The translations under genes were made by a program, and so were the position numbers. Below, one piece after another: positions 54,712 to 62,757 of a stretch of 64,000 bases of DNA. Under the pieces are notes generated by a model. It saw nothing but the letters and a program-made list of their open reading frames with translations. It did no database searches and had not been told where the DNA came from. How positions within the stretch are numbered: the first letter of the stretch is position 1; each line of letters begins with the position of its first letter. The stretch comes from Flavobacteriales bacterium. GTDB taxonomy: Bacteria > Bacteroidota > Bacteroidia > Flavobacteriales_F > PHOS-HE28. The stretch spans positions 644,256 to 708,255 of the forward strand of contig JADJLR010000002.1 of the NCBI GenBank assembly GCA_016710015.1, in the 5' to 3' direction.

Positions 54712-54880
54712 TAGTTGTCAGGCTGAGTGTTCGCTCCTACTTGGTAATTACAGGTGGTTCAGTCTTGGATGGTTGGTGGTAGTTCCTTTTTCGCGAGCCA
54801 TGTATTTCTGAGAACCAAGAACTGAAGACCAATCCCACTTGCTCGGTATTCCTAACAACTGACAACAAGCAACTGACAAC
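54712..54880. repeat. Left border repeats of the four-helix-bundle segment
   Basis: Contains the second copy of TAGTTGTCAGGCT (54712-54724) and two copies of AACTGACAAC (54857-54866, 54871-54880), which are inverted relative to the copy at 54208-54217. The bases between show no ORF. Confidence 0.75.
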
Positions 54881-54892
54881 TACCCCTGTCAA

Positions 54893-56218
54893 CTACCCCT
54901 CCGTCCACTCCATCCGTTTGTCAGGTCCGAATGCCCATGGCGCACCATTGTTCTCCACGTTGTTGAACATGCTTGTCAATGCTGGGCGGGTCTTGCTTTC
55001 TTCCATCACCAGGTAACGGCGCATTTCCACGATGATGTTGACCGGATCGATGTTGACCGGGCAGGCTTCCGTGCACGCATTGCATGTGGTGCAGGCCCAC
55101 AGCTCTTCATCCGTGATGCGGCTGTGAAGGCTATTGCCATCGTCCTCCCACTTGCCTTTGGCATCGATCACCCTACCTACCTCGGCGACACGATCCCGTG
55201 TGTCCATCATGATCTTCCGTGGACTCAACAACTTGCCGGTGAGGTTCGCGGGGCACTCGCTGGTGCATCGGCCACACTCGGTACAGCTATATGCATCCAT
55301 CAAACTCTTCCAACTGAGGTCGAAGATGTCCTTGGCGCCGAACCGATCCGGGACTTCCGCGCCGGCCACCATGTTCTGGGCAGCAGGTTCTGGCGGTGGA
55401 ATGGAAGGGTCCATCATGCTGCGCACTTCACCCGTAACGCGTGGCATATTGGCGATCTCCGTTTTAGGCTGCAGCTTGCTGTACCACACGTTCGGGAAGG
55501 CCAATAAGATGTGCAAGTGCTTGCTGTACGGCAAGTAGTTGAGGAAGGCCAAGATGCCCACGATGTGGAACCACCAATAGCTGCGCTCTAGCAGGACCAA
55601 GGTCCCATCACTCATGCCTTCGAAGAAGGGGCGCAACATGGAACTGATCGGATAGCTACCGGCAACGATGTAATGGCCCACTCCGCGTTCCGCGAGGATC
55701 TGATCGGTGGCGTTCATCTTCAGGAAGGCGCCCATCAGCAGGATCTCCATTACGAGGATCAGCGTGGCATCGGTGCGCGGCCAACCGCCCATTTCCTTGT
55801 TCCAGAATCGCTTGATGCGAAGTACTTCTCGCCGGATCAGGAAGATGACGCAGGCGACCAACACCAATAATGCCAGCACCTCGAAACTGCCAATGAGCAC
55901 ATCGTAGAACCCACCGAGGAAGCTGAACACGCGATGCGTGCCAAGAACACCATCGATGACGATCTCCAGTACTTCGATGTTGATGATGACGAAACCAGCA
56001 TAGACGAGTACGTGCAGGATCCCCGGGATGGGGCGCACCACCATTTTGCTTTGGCCCAAGGCCACTCGCGCCATCAACGACCACCGTTCGCCCTTACGAT
56101 CATCGATCTTCTGATCCTTGCCCAAGTTGATGTTGCGCACCAACCGGCGGATGTTCTTGGCGAACAAGAACGAGGCCCCGATAAGGAGTATGATGAAGAC
56201 GATGTTCCCGATGCCCAT
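54893..56218 (-). CDS. HdrC-like membrane protein with 4Fe-4S ferredoxin domain
   Basis: A 441-residue protein with about six membrane helices in the first 250 residues, including His residues suited to b-type haem binding as in NarI/DsrM-like subunits, and a C-terminal dicluster ferredoxin domain (CTECGRCTSECP and CTTCNACTEACP). It would pass electrons between quinone and the HdrB-like subunit. Its ATG overlaps the stop of mlaD (TAATG). Confidence 0.9.
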   Translation of the reverse strand: MGIGNIVFIILLIGASFLFAKNIRRLVRNINLGKDQKIDDRKGERWSLMARVALGQSKMVVRPIPGILHVLVYAGFVIINIEVLEIVIDGVLGTHRVFSFLGGFYDVLIGSFEVLALLVLVACVIFLIRREVLRIKRFWNKEMGGWPRTDATLILVMEILLMGAFLKMNATDQILAERGVGHYIVAGSYPISSMLRPFFEGMSDGTLVLLERSYWWFHIVGILAFLNYLPYSKHLHILLAFPNVWYSKLQPKTEIANMPRVTGEVRSMMDPSIPPPEPAAQNMVAGAEVPDRFGAKDIFDLSWKSLMDAYSCTECGRCTSECPANLTGKLLSPRKIMMDTRDRVAEVGRVIDAKGKWEDDGNSLHSRITDEELWACTTCNACTEACPVNIDPVNIIVEMRRYLVMEESKTRPALTSMFNNVENNGAPWAFGPDKRMEWTEG

Positions 56219-57233
56219 TACTTCTTCTCTTCGATGACCTTTCCGATCCGCTCGATGTCCGCGTTGCTCAACTTCGGTAGCCGATCCTTCTTGCCGAAGA
56301 TGGAGAGGTAGCGATTGGGGTTTACGCGCAGGTCCTCCAACAGCAGATCCAGATCCTTGCTTGCTGCATTCAGGTTGGTGTAGAGGCTATCGTCGTGCAG
56401 CAATTTGCCCATGGTGCCTTCGCTGTTGTTGAGGCTCACGGCGGCCTTCTTCAGTTCGGCACTCGTCAGGGCGAGCTCGTCCAACACTTGACGCAAGCGC
56501 CCATGGGCGAGTTCCCTGCTCAGCGTATCCAGATTCGTGAAGATGTGGTCCATCTCGTCGCTGTTGCGGGCGAGGGTGGCGCTCACGGTCTCCATGTTCT
56601 TCAGGGTGGCGGTGAGGGTGATGCTTTCCACCTCTACCAATCGATCCAGCCTTTCCGCCGTACGGCTCAAACTCGCAAGTGCATCCCGCACACTGGTGAA
56701 GCTGCTATCGATGTCGCTTACCGCCTTCGGGTTCATCAGTTGCGGGAAGGAAATGAGGACCGAGTCTACAGAAGCGATCATGCTTTCGGCCTTGGCCTTC
56801 AACTGATCGATCTGTTCGCCCACGGCATCGGTGAGGCTCAATTGCGCATTCCCTTTCAAGGTGTCTCCGGACTGCGCCAGCTCCGTGCTCGTGCCCAAGT
56901 GGATCTGAATGGCTCGCGTAAAGAGATCCGCACTGTAGATCTGCACCTCCGTGTCCTTGGTCAGTTTCAAGTCGGACGTGCTCAATTGAAAGCTCACAGC
57001 GATGCGACCGCTGCCATCGGGCATGAGTTGGGTGCGGATGACCTGCCCCACCTTCAGCCCGTTGTAATAGACCGGACTGGCACCCGTTACGCCCGCAATG
57101 TCGCGGTAGACCACGCGGTACACATTCGGCTTTTCGAAAGATTACGCCCCTTGAGGAAGTAGTATCCGAACACCAGCAACCCGGTAGCCAAGAGGATGAA
57201 TAGTACAATGGAAAACTCGCGCTTGATCTTCAT
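56218..57233 (-). pseudogene. MlaD/MCE family protein, frameshifted near the N-terminus
   Basis: An MCE-domain protein of about 338 residues, part of a phospholipid-transport ABC system between the membranes. The first 31 codons (57233 down to about 57140) give MKIKREFSIVLFILLATG.L, the membrane anchor, then the frame breaks. The rest (VYRDIAGVTGASPVYYNGLKVGQV..., MCE domain and long helical tail) is in another frame open from 57123. Adding one A to the AAA at 57137-57139 rejoins them as NLFEKPNVYRVV, the family sequence. Likely an error or a very recent mutation. The permease and ATPase genes are not in the window. Confidence 0.82.
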
Positions 57234-57299
57234 CCAATTGGTCCCGTGTACACTTCTGTTCCGGCTAAGCTAAGGTTACGGTCCGGATCCACTTTCCGG

Positions 57300-58533
57300 T
57301 CAGTTGTTCGATATTTCCTGCAACGCCTCCTGCAATCCGATACGCGCCCCGCCCTTGAAGGCTACGATGAAGCAGCCATCGAATCCATTGGACCTACATA
57401 CTTCCTGCAACTGTCGCGCACCGGCCAAGGTGCTTTCGGCCCCGACACTGTACTTGTACAATCCGGCACCTTGATGTTCTTCCACTCCTTCCATGCCGTT
57501 GAAGTTCTTGGCGGACGTGGCAATGCGCTTGCTGCTGGTGGCGATCTGCACTTTGAAAACGATACCCGAGGGGTCCGGTCCGGTGCCTGATGCAATGGGT
57601 TCCTCCTGCACTGGGTCCTTCACTTCGGGCTCGATCCGAATGGGTCCTTGCGGCCCAGCGCCTTCCACGGTGGCCTTGTATTCCTTGAATGCGCGATAGA
57701 TCGCGCTGGCCATGTAGTCCTGCCCTTCGGCCTTTTGCAGGTAATCCTCCTCCTCCGGATTGGTGAGGAAACCGAGTTCCACCAGCACGCTGGGCATCGT
57801 GTTGTAACTGATCACCAGGAAGCCTGCTTGTTTCACACCTCGATCCGGACGACCCACGCGCTCCTTGAATTGTTTCTGGATGAGTGAACTGAGCAGTAGG
57901 CTGAGATCCAAGTGCGTATTCTGCCGGAGGCTAAAGGGCGATGATGCTCTCGGGGTCCTTCGGGTCGTATCCATCGTATTTCAACTGATGGCCCTCTTCC
58001 AAGAGGATCGCCGCATTCTCCTTCTGCGCAACGCGCATGTTCGCCTCGGTCTTATGCAAGCCCATGACATAGGTCTCGCAGCCGTGCGGAGCCTTGCTGT
58101 CGTTGGCGTTGCAGTGAACGCTGATGAATACGTCGGCCTTGGCCCTGTTGGCGATGTTGCAACGCTCCTTCAACTCCACGAAGGTGTCGTCATCGCGCGT
58201 GTAGATCACCTTGACATCCGGAAAAGCCTCGGTGATGTACTTCCCGATCAACTTGGCCACGTTGAGTGAAATGTGCTTCTCGGTGATCTTGTATCGGCCT
58301 GTGCCCAAGTTGCCTGGATCCTTGCCCCCGTGGCCCGCATCCAAGACCACCGTGCGGATCCGGTTGGGATCACGGCCCGGTGTTTGCGCCTGCGCGAAGC
58401 TGGTCATGGCGAACAGGAGAAAGGCCGTGGCGAAGGGCAATAGATGATGGGCTATCGCTGTTCGTTGTTCGTGAATGCCACTGATCTCGACGCTCCTTGG
58501 ACGGTATGCCCCGACCCACTCCGCTGAAACCAA
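57300..58533 (-). pseudogene. N-acetylmuramoyl-L-alanine amidase, frameshifted
   Basis: An Amidase_3 zinc enzyme that cuts the peptide from peptidoglycan glycan chains. The first part (57931-58533) has a signal peptide, VVLDAGHGGKDPGN (first zinc His), and FISVHCNAND. The second part (57300-57974) has the catalytic SVLVELGFLTNPEE and a C-terminal SPOR-like domain. Deleting one G of GGG at 57936-57938 joins them as PESIIAFSLRQNTHLDLSLL, a normal family sequence. The initiation codon is unclear: no ATG precedes the signal peptide, and TTG 58533 is the best candidate. Confidence 0.8.
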
Positions 58534-58655
58534 AGAGACGAGTCACCATCCGCTCACAACAAGCAACCATCAACGGTCCACCTCCACAGCGAACCGTACT
58601 TTTCGGCCCCGCCGCCCGGCGTACCTCCTTGTCCATGACGGAAATGCGTTGCTCC

Positions 58656-61202
58656 ATGCCCTTGCGCTGCGAAACTAGGGGGTGGTGTAGGGCTGGGAAT
58701 CCCACGATCGGTGCAGTTTTCATCACGTTCATGTTGATGTGGATCGGTGGTGCGGCTACCGCCCAGACCTTGCAAGGCGAAGTGACCTACGGGGCAAGGG
58801 ACAGTATGCGGTACGACTTGGCCGAGCAAACCGTGTACCTCTTTGGTGCGGCTTCGGTGCATTACCAAGGGATCGACCTCTCCGCAGACCGTATCGTGTT
58901 CAGCTTCAAGAACGAAGAAGCACAAGCCTTTGGTGCCTTGGATACGGCCGGGGTCGTTGCCGGGAAGCCCCAATTCGTGCAGGACGGAAGCACCATCGAG
59001 GCGGACAGCATCCGGTACAATTTCAAAACGAAGCAAGGCTTGATCCGGCAGGTACGCACACAGGAACAGGAAAGTTGGGTGAGCGCGAACTTGAGCAAAC
59101 GGCTGGCCAACGGGGAGGTCCATAGCAAAGGGGGCATGCTCACCACCTGTGATCGGCCCAAGCCGCACTACCATTTCAAGGTGAGCCGCATGATCGTGAT
59201 CCCGGACAAGAAGATCGTGGCTGGTCCGGCGTACATGAAGATCGGCAAGGTGCCCACCCCATTCGCACTCCCCTTCGGCCTGTTCCCCAACGCGAAGGGA
59301 GGCAGCAGCGGTGTATTGATCCCCACCTGGGGCAATGACCAGAGTCGCGGCTACTACCTGTTGAATGGCGGTTGGTACATACCGATCAACGATCACATCG
59401 ACCTGCAGTTGACCGGCGACATCTACAGTCGGGGCAGCTGGGCCTTGCGCACCGGCACCCGGTACAAGAGCCGATACCGTTTCGGTGGCAACTTGGACCT
59501 GAGCTACAGCACCCTGCTGAACAGCGAGCCGGACTTCCCCGATTTCAGCAAGCAACGCAACTTCTTCATTCGGTGGAACCACCAAGTGGATGCCAAGGCC
59601 AGTCTCACGGACCGCTTCAGCGCCAGCTTGAACGTGGGCACCAGCCAGAACTTCACCAACAACTTCAACAGCAGCACGGTCGATTACCTCAGCAACACCT
59701 TCCAGAGCAATATCGCGTGGACCCACCTCTGGCCGAGCAAGCCGTACACCTTGGCCGTGAACCTTCGCCACAGCCAGAACACCATCAACCGCACCTTCGA
59801 CATCACCCTGCCTTCGGTGACCTTCAACCTGCAGCGGATCTTCCCCTTCCAACTGCTGCGTGAAGCCAGCGCTCCTCCCCGCTTCTACGACCAGATCGGC
59901 GTGAATTGGACCTCCAATTTCGACAACCGACTCAGCACCACCGAGGACCGCCTTTCGCTGGAGAACATCCCAACGTTGGCCACACAGATGCGCAATGGTC
60001 TGCGCCATACCGCAGCCATCACCACCACCATCAAGAACCGGTACTTCTCCTTGAATCCGGAAGTGCGCATCACCGATCGGATGTACTTCGATCAATTGCG
60101 CAAAACGGTATTCAGCGATGCGGACACCATCTACACCGTCACGGACACCGTCAACAAATTCGCGGCACCGTTCGAGTGGAGCATGGGAGCCAACCTCACC
60201 ACCAAGATCTATGGCATGTACACCTTCCGGGGTAAGGGAGTGCGCGCCATCCGCCACGTGATCACACCCACCGCTGGCTTGAACTATCTGCCGGACAACA
60301 GCACACAGATCGAAGGACCTTTCGGTTTGAACGGTGCCATCGGCAACTACTCCCCGTTCGACATCGGCATCTACGGCAAACCCACCAGCTCCGAAAGCGC
60401 CACCGTGAACCTCGGATTGATCCAAAGCCTAGAGGCGAAGGTGCGCGACCGGAAGGCCATGCAGGACAGCGCAGGTATCTCGGACGAGATCCAATTGAAG
60501 AAGATCAAGCTGTTGGATTTCGTGGGCATCACCACCAACTACGACCTGTTGAAGGACAGCCTCAATTGGTCTCCGGTCAATCTCTCGGCGCGTACGGCCC
60601 TCTTCAACAAATTGAATGTGAACTTCAACAGTGTGTGGGACCCGTACGCGGTGAATTCGCAGGGGCAACGCATCGACCAAAGTGAGCGGTCCGTGACCGG
60701 CAAGCTGGCACGCATGACCTACACCAACATCGCCGCAGGCATCGACCTCAAGAGCCGCAAATACGGACAAGCACCAAGCAACACCCCGAACAACGACCAA
60801 CAAGTGGTTGAAGAGGCCGACCCGAGCAAGGGTGCGCGCATCAACTTCAGCCTGCCTTGGCGGTTGGGGTTGAACTACAGCTACGACATCAGCCGCAGTT
60901 ACTTCGACGACTCCTTCACCGTTACGAAGCGCCAAAGCGTCCTCTTCAACGGGGACCTCAACGTGTTCAAATACTGGAAGATCGGCTTCAGCAGCGGCTA
61001 TGATCTGGTGGCCGAGGAGTGGACCCCCACCAGCCTGAACCTGTACTGGGACCTGCACTGCTGGGAATTCAATTTCAACATCATCCCACTCGGCGTGCGC
61101 AAGAGTTTCAGTGTGCGGATCAACGTGAAGGCCAGCATCCTTCGGGATCTGAAGTTCGAGCAACGCAGGCCGTATGGCAACACGAATAATTTGCTGTACT
61201 GA
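58656..61202 (+). CDS. lptD: Putative LPS-assembly protein LptD
   Basis: An outer-membrane protein that inserts lipopolysaccharide into the outer leaflet. It has a signal peptide (hydrophobic run to AATAQ), an OstA-like jellyroll region at the start of the mature protein (LQGEVTYGARDSMRYDLAEQ, VYLFGAASVHYQG), and a large beta-barrel with many Asn/Thr-rich aromatic-ended strands up to the C-terminus. About 848 residues from ATG 58656; ATG 58635 and further upstream starts are possible. It is divergent from the amidase gene and belongs functionally with the OstA-like gene at 45787. Confidence 0.88.
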   Translation: MPLRCETRGWCRAGNPTIGAVFITFMLMWIGGAATAQTLQGEVTYGARDSMRYDLAEQTVYLFGAASVHYQGIDLSADRIVFSFKNEEAQAFGALDTAGVVAGKPQFVQDGSTIEADSIRYNFKTKQGLIRQVRTQEQESWVSANLSKRLANGEVHSKGGMLTTCDRPKPHYHFKVSRMIVIPDKKIVAGPAYMKIGKVPTPFALPFGLFPNAKGGSSGVLIPTWGNDQSRGYYLLNGGWYIPINDHIDLQLTGDIYSRGSWALRTGTRYKSRYRFGGNLDLSYSTLLNSEPDFPDFSKQRNFFIRWNHQVDAKASLTDRFSASLNVGTSQNFTNNFNSSTVDYLSNTFQSNIAWTHLWPSKPYTLAVNLRHSQNTINRTFDITLPSVTFNLQRIFPFQLLREASAPPRFYDQIGVNWTSNFDNRLSTTEDRLSLENIPTLATQMRNGLRHTAAITTTIKNRYFSLNPEVRITDRMYFDQLRKTVFSDADTIYTVTDTVNKFAAPFEWSMGANLTTKIYGMYTFRGKGVRAIRHVITPTAGLNYLPDNSTQIEGPFGLNGAIGNYSPFDIGIYGKPTSSESATVNLGLIQSLEAKVRDRKAMQDSAGISDEIQLKKIKLLDFVGITTNYDLLKDSLNWSPVNLSARTALFNKLNVNFNSVWDPYAVNSQGQRIDQSERSVTGKLARMTYTNIAAGIDLKSRKYGQAPSNTPNNDQQVVEEADPSKGARINFSLPWRLGLNYSYDISRSYFDDSFTVTKRQSVLFNGDLNVFKYWKIGFSSGYDLVAEEWTPTSLNLYWDLHCWEFNFNIIPLGVRKSFSVRINVKASILRDLKFEQRRPYGNTNNLLY

Positions 61203-61288
61203 GGGCATCATCCTCGTTCCGCTCATCGACATCATTCCGTCCAGCAACGTCATTCCGGACCGTCAATGTCATTCCGGCCATCAAAAGG

Positions 61289-61309
61289 ATTCCGGGTCAA
61301 GCCCGGAAT
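61289..61309. repeat. Inverted repeat in intergenic repeat region
   Basis: ATTCCGGG (61289-61296) pairs with CCCGGAAT (61302-61309) over a 5-base loop, followed by GACG. It resembles the CCGGGTCAAGCCCGGAATGAC repeats found between genes in many bacteria. Three further CATTCCG motifs lie within the preceding 60 bases. The hairpin may end the lptD transcript. Confidence 0.65.
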
Positions 61310-61396
61310 GACGTGCATGCGAGTGAGGCTGTGCTCAACTCAAGGCCGGTATGACGGAAGAAATGATGAATTCCGAACGAGATCGAAGATCACCCC

Positions 61397-62605
61397 TCAC
61401 CTCCCCTTCTCCAACTTGTTCCAGTTCTCCTGCAACACCACGTTCGGGTCGAAGAGCGGATCGTTGCTGAGGATGTACGAACCATCGGGGCGGGCCCATG
61501 CTTCGTTGTAGCCGCTGCTCAACTCGATGCTGCCACCGCCGGGATCGCTCCAGGTCTCCACCCCGCGCAGGGTCTGGCTCCATCCTTCGGCAATGCGGTC
61601 GCGGCTGGCTTGGCCTTCTTCCCATGTTCGCTTCTGTAATTCGGCGGTGTAGTTCTGCGCATCGCGCTGGATCGCTGCTCGCTTGGCGGTCTCGGTGCGT
61701 TCCACTGCGGCCACGTTGTTCATCATGCGTTGCACACCCGCTGACCATTCGGGGTTGATCCGGAAACTGGCCAGCACCGAGCTGAGCAACTTGCGCGCCT
61801 CGGCCTCTTCTCCCGCCGGACATTTCACCGCGACCTTCTGGAGCGCTTGGCGGGTATAGCTCGCGGAATGACCACCGCTCACGTAGTTCGGCATCCATGC
61901 CAGTTGCATACTGATGCTACAGAGTGCAATGCCTCCACTGCCATCGGGATAGCGCAGTGTAGCGAGTGCAGCGCTGGGTCTTTGTTCCAAGTTCACCCCG
62001 GCTTGTTGGAATTGTTGATTCGCCGCCTGTGCTTGTTGGCGTAGTACTGCGCCCACTTCTTCGTTGGGTTCTACGCCCACCACTTGTACACCCATCTCCT
62101 GCGCCATGGGTCCTTGCAGGAATTGCGCGGCATCCATGGGTCGTGCGATGGAACAACGCCGGAACACGGGATTCTGTTGTTGCTGCATCATCGTCTGCAA
62201 CATCAATTGATCATCCCACCACTCCCATTGCTGCACAGGGTAGATCTCCATGGCGAAGCGCCCATCGGGACTGGTAGCCGATACGCGGTTCTGGATGGCT
62301 TCGATCATGCACGGGTGGCCCACCCGCCACGTGATACCGCCTTGGCTCTTCCAACCCTTGGGGATCAAGATCGAGTAAGCTTCCATCGGTCGTTCAAAAC
62401 CCGTTGGGTCCATCACGCGTAGGCGCTGTAACACCACGTAATCCTTTCCTTCCACGAATTTCTTGCCGGGCTGCTGCATCGCTTCAGCAACCGCTTGTTC
62501 CTCTGGGCTGATCACGCCGTCGCCGTCGTGATCCACCGGGACCGGCGCGCTACTACATGCGAGCATCGAGATCGTGGCCAAGCAGGCGAGCAAGCGCAGT
62601 GACAT
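61397..62605 (-). CDS. Lipoprotein with an EF-hand-like calcium loop
   Basis: A 402-residue protein with lipobox SMLAC near residue 17. Directly after it comes DHDGDGVISPEE, a canonical EF-hand or dockerin-like calcium loop. The rest has no recognised domain: a beta-rich middle region and a Gln-rich helical stretch (MMQQQQNP, RQQAQAANQQFQQAG). It is probably on the periplasmic or outer surface. ATG 62605 is chosen as the start of the lipoprotein signal; an ATG 18 bases upstream also exists. Function unknown. Confidence 0.72.
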   Translation of the reverse strand: MSLRLLACLATISMLACSSAPVPVDHDGDGVISPEEQAVAEAMQQPGKKFVEGKDYVVLQRLRVMDPTGFERPMEAYSILIPKGWKSQGGITWRVGHPCMIEAIQNRVSATSPDGRFAMEIYPVQQWEWWDDQLMLQTMMQQQQNPVFRRCSIARPMDAAQFLQGPMAQEMGVQVVGVEPNEEVGAVLRQQAQAANQQFQQAGVNLEQRPSAALATLRYPDGSGGIALCSISMQLAWMPNYVSGGHSASYTRQALQKVAVKCPAGEEAEARKLLSSVLASFRINPEWSAGVQRMMNNVAAVERTETAKRAAIQRDAQNYTAELQKRTWEEGQASRDRIAEGWSQTLRGVETWSDPGGGSIELSSGYNEAWARPDGSYILSNDPLFDPNVVLQENWNKLEKGR

Positions 62606-62757
62606 GGGTGATGGTTTTCCCAACGAAGGTATTTCGGGAACTCACGCGCCAAGCACCCCTCTACTTCACGACAACGCCATGGATGGTCAATGATCGGTCG
62701 GGAGTTGCGCCAGGACGGCTTTTGCAACGACGATCAACTCCCAACCATCACCAAGGA

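Noticed and set aside
58554..60425. 623-codon open frame on the minus strand opposite lptD
   Set aside because: It lies fully within lptD, whose protein is coherent from signal peptide to last strand. The opposite translation has no recognisable features.
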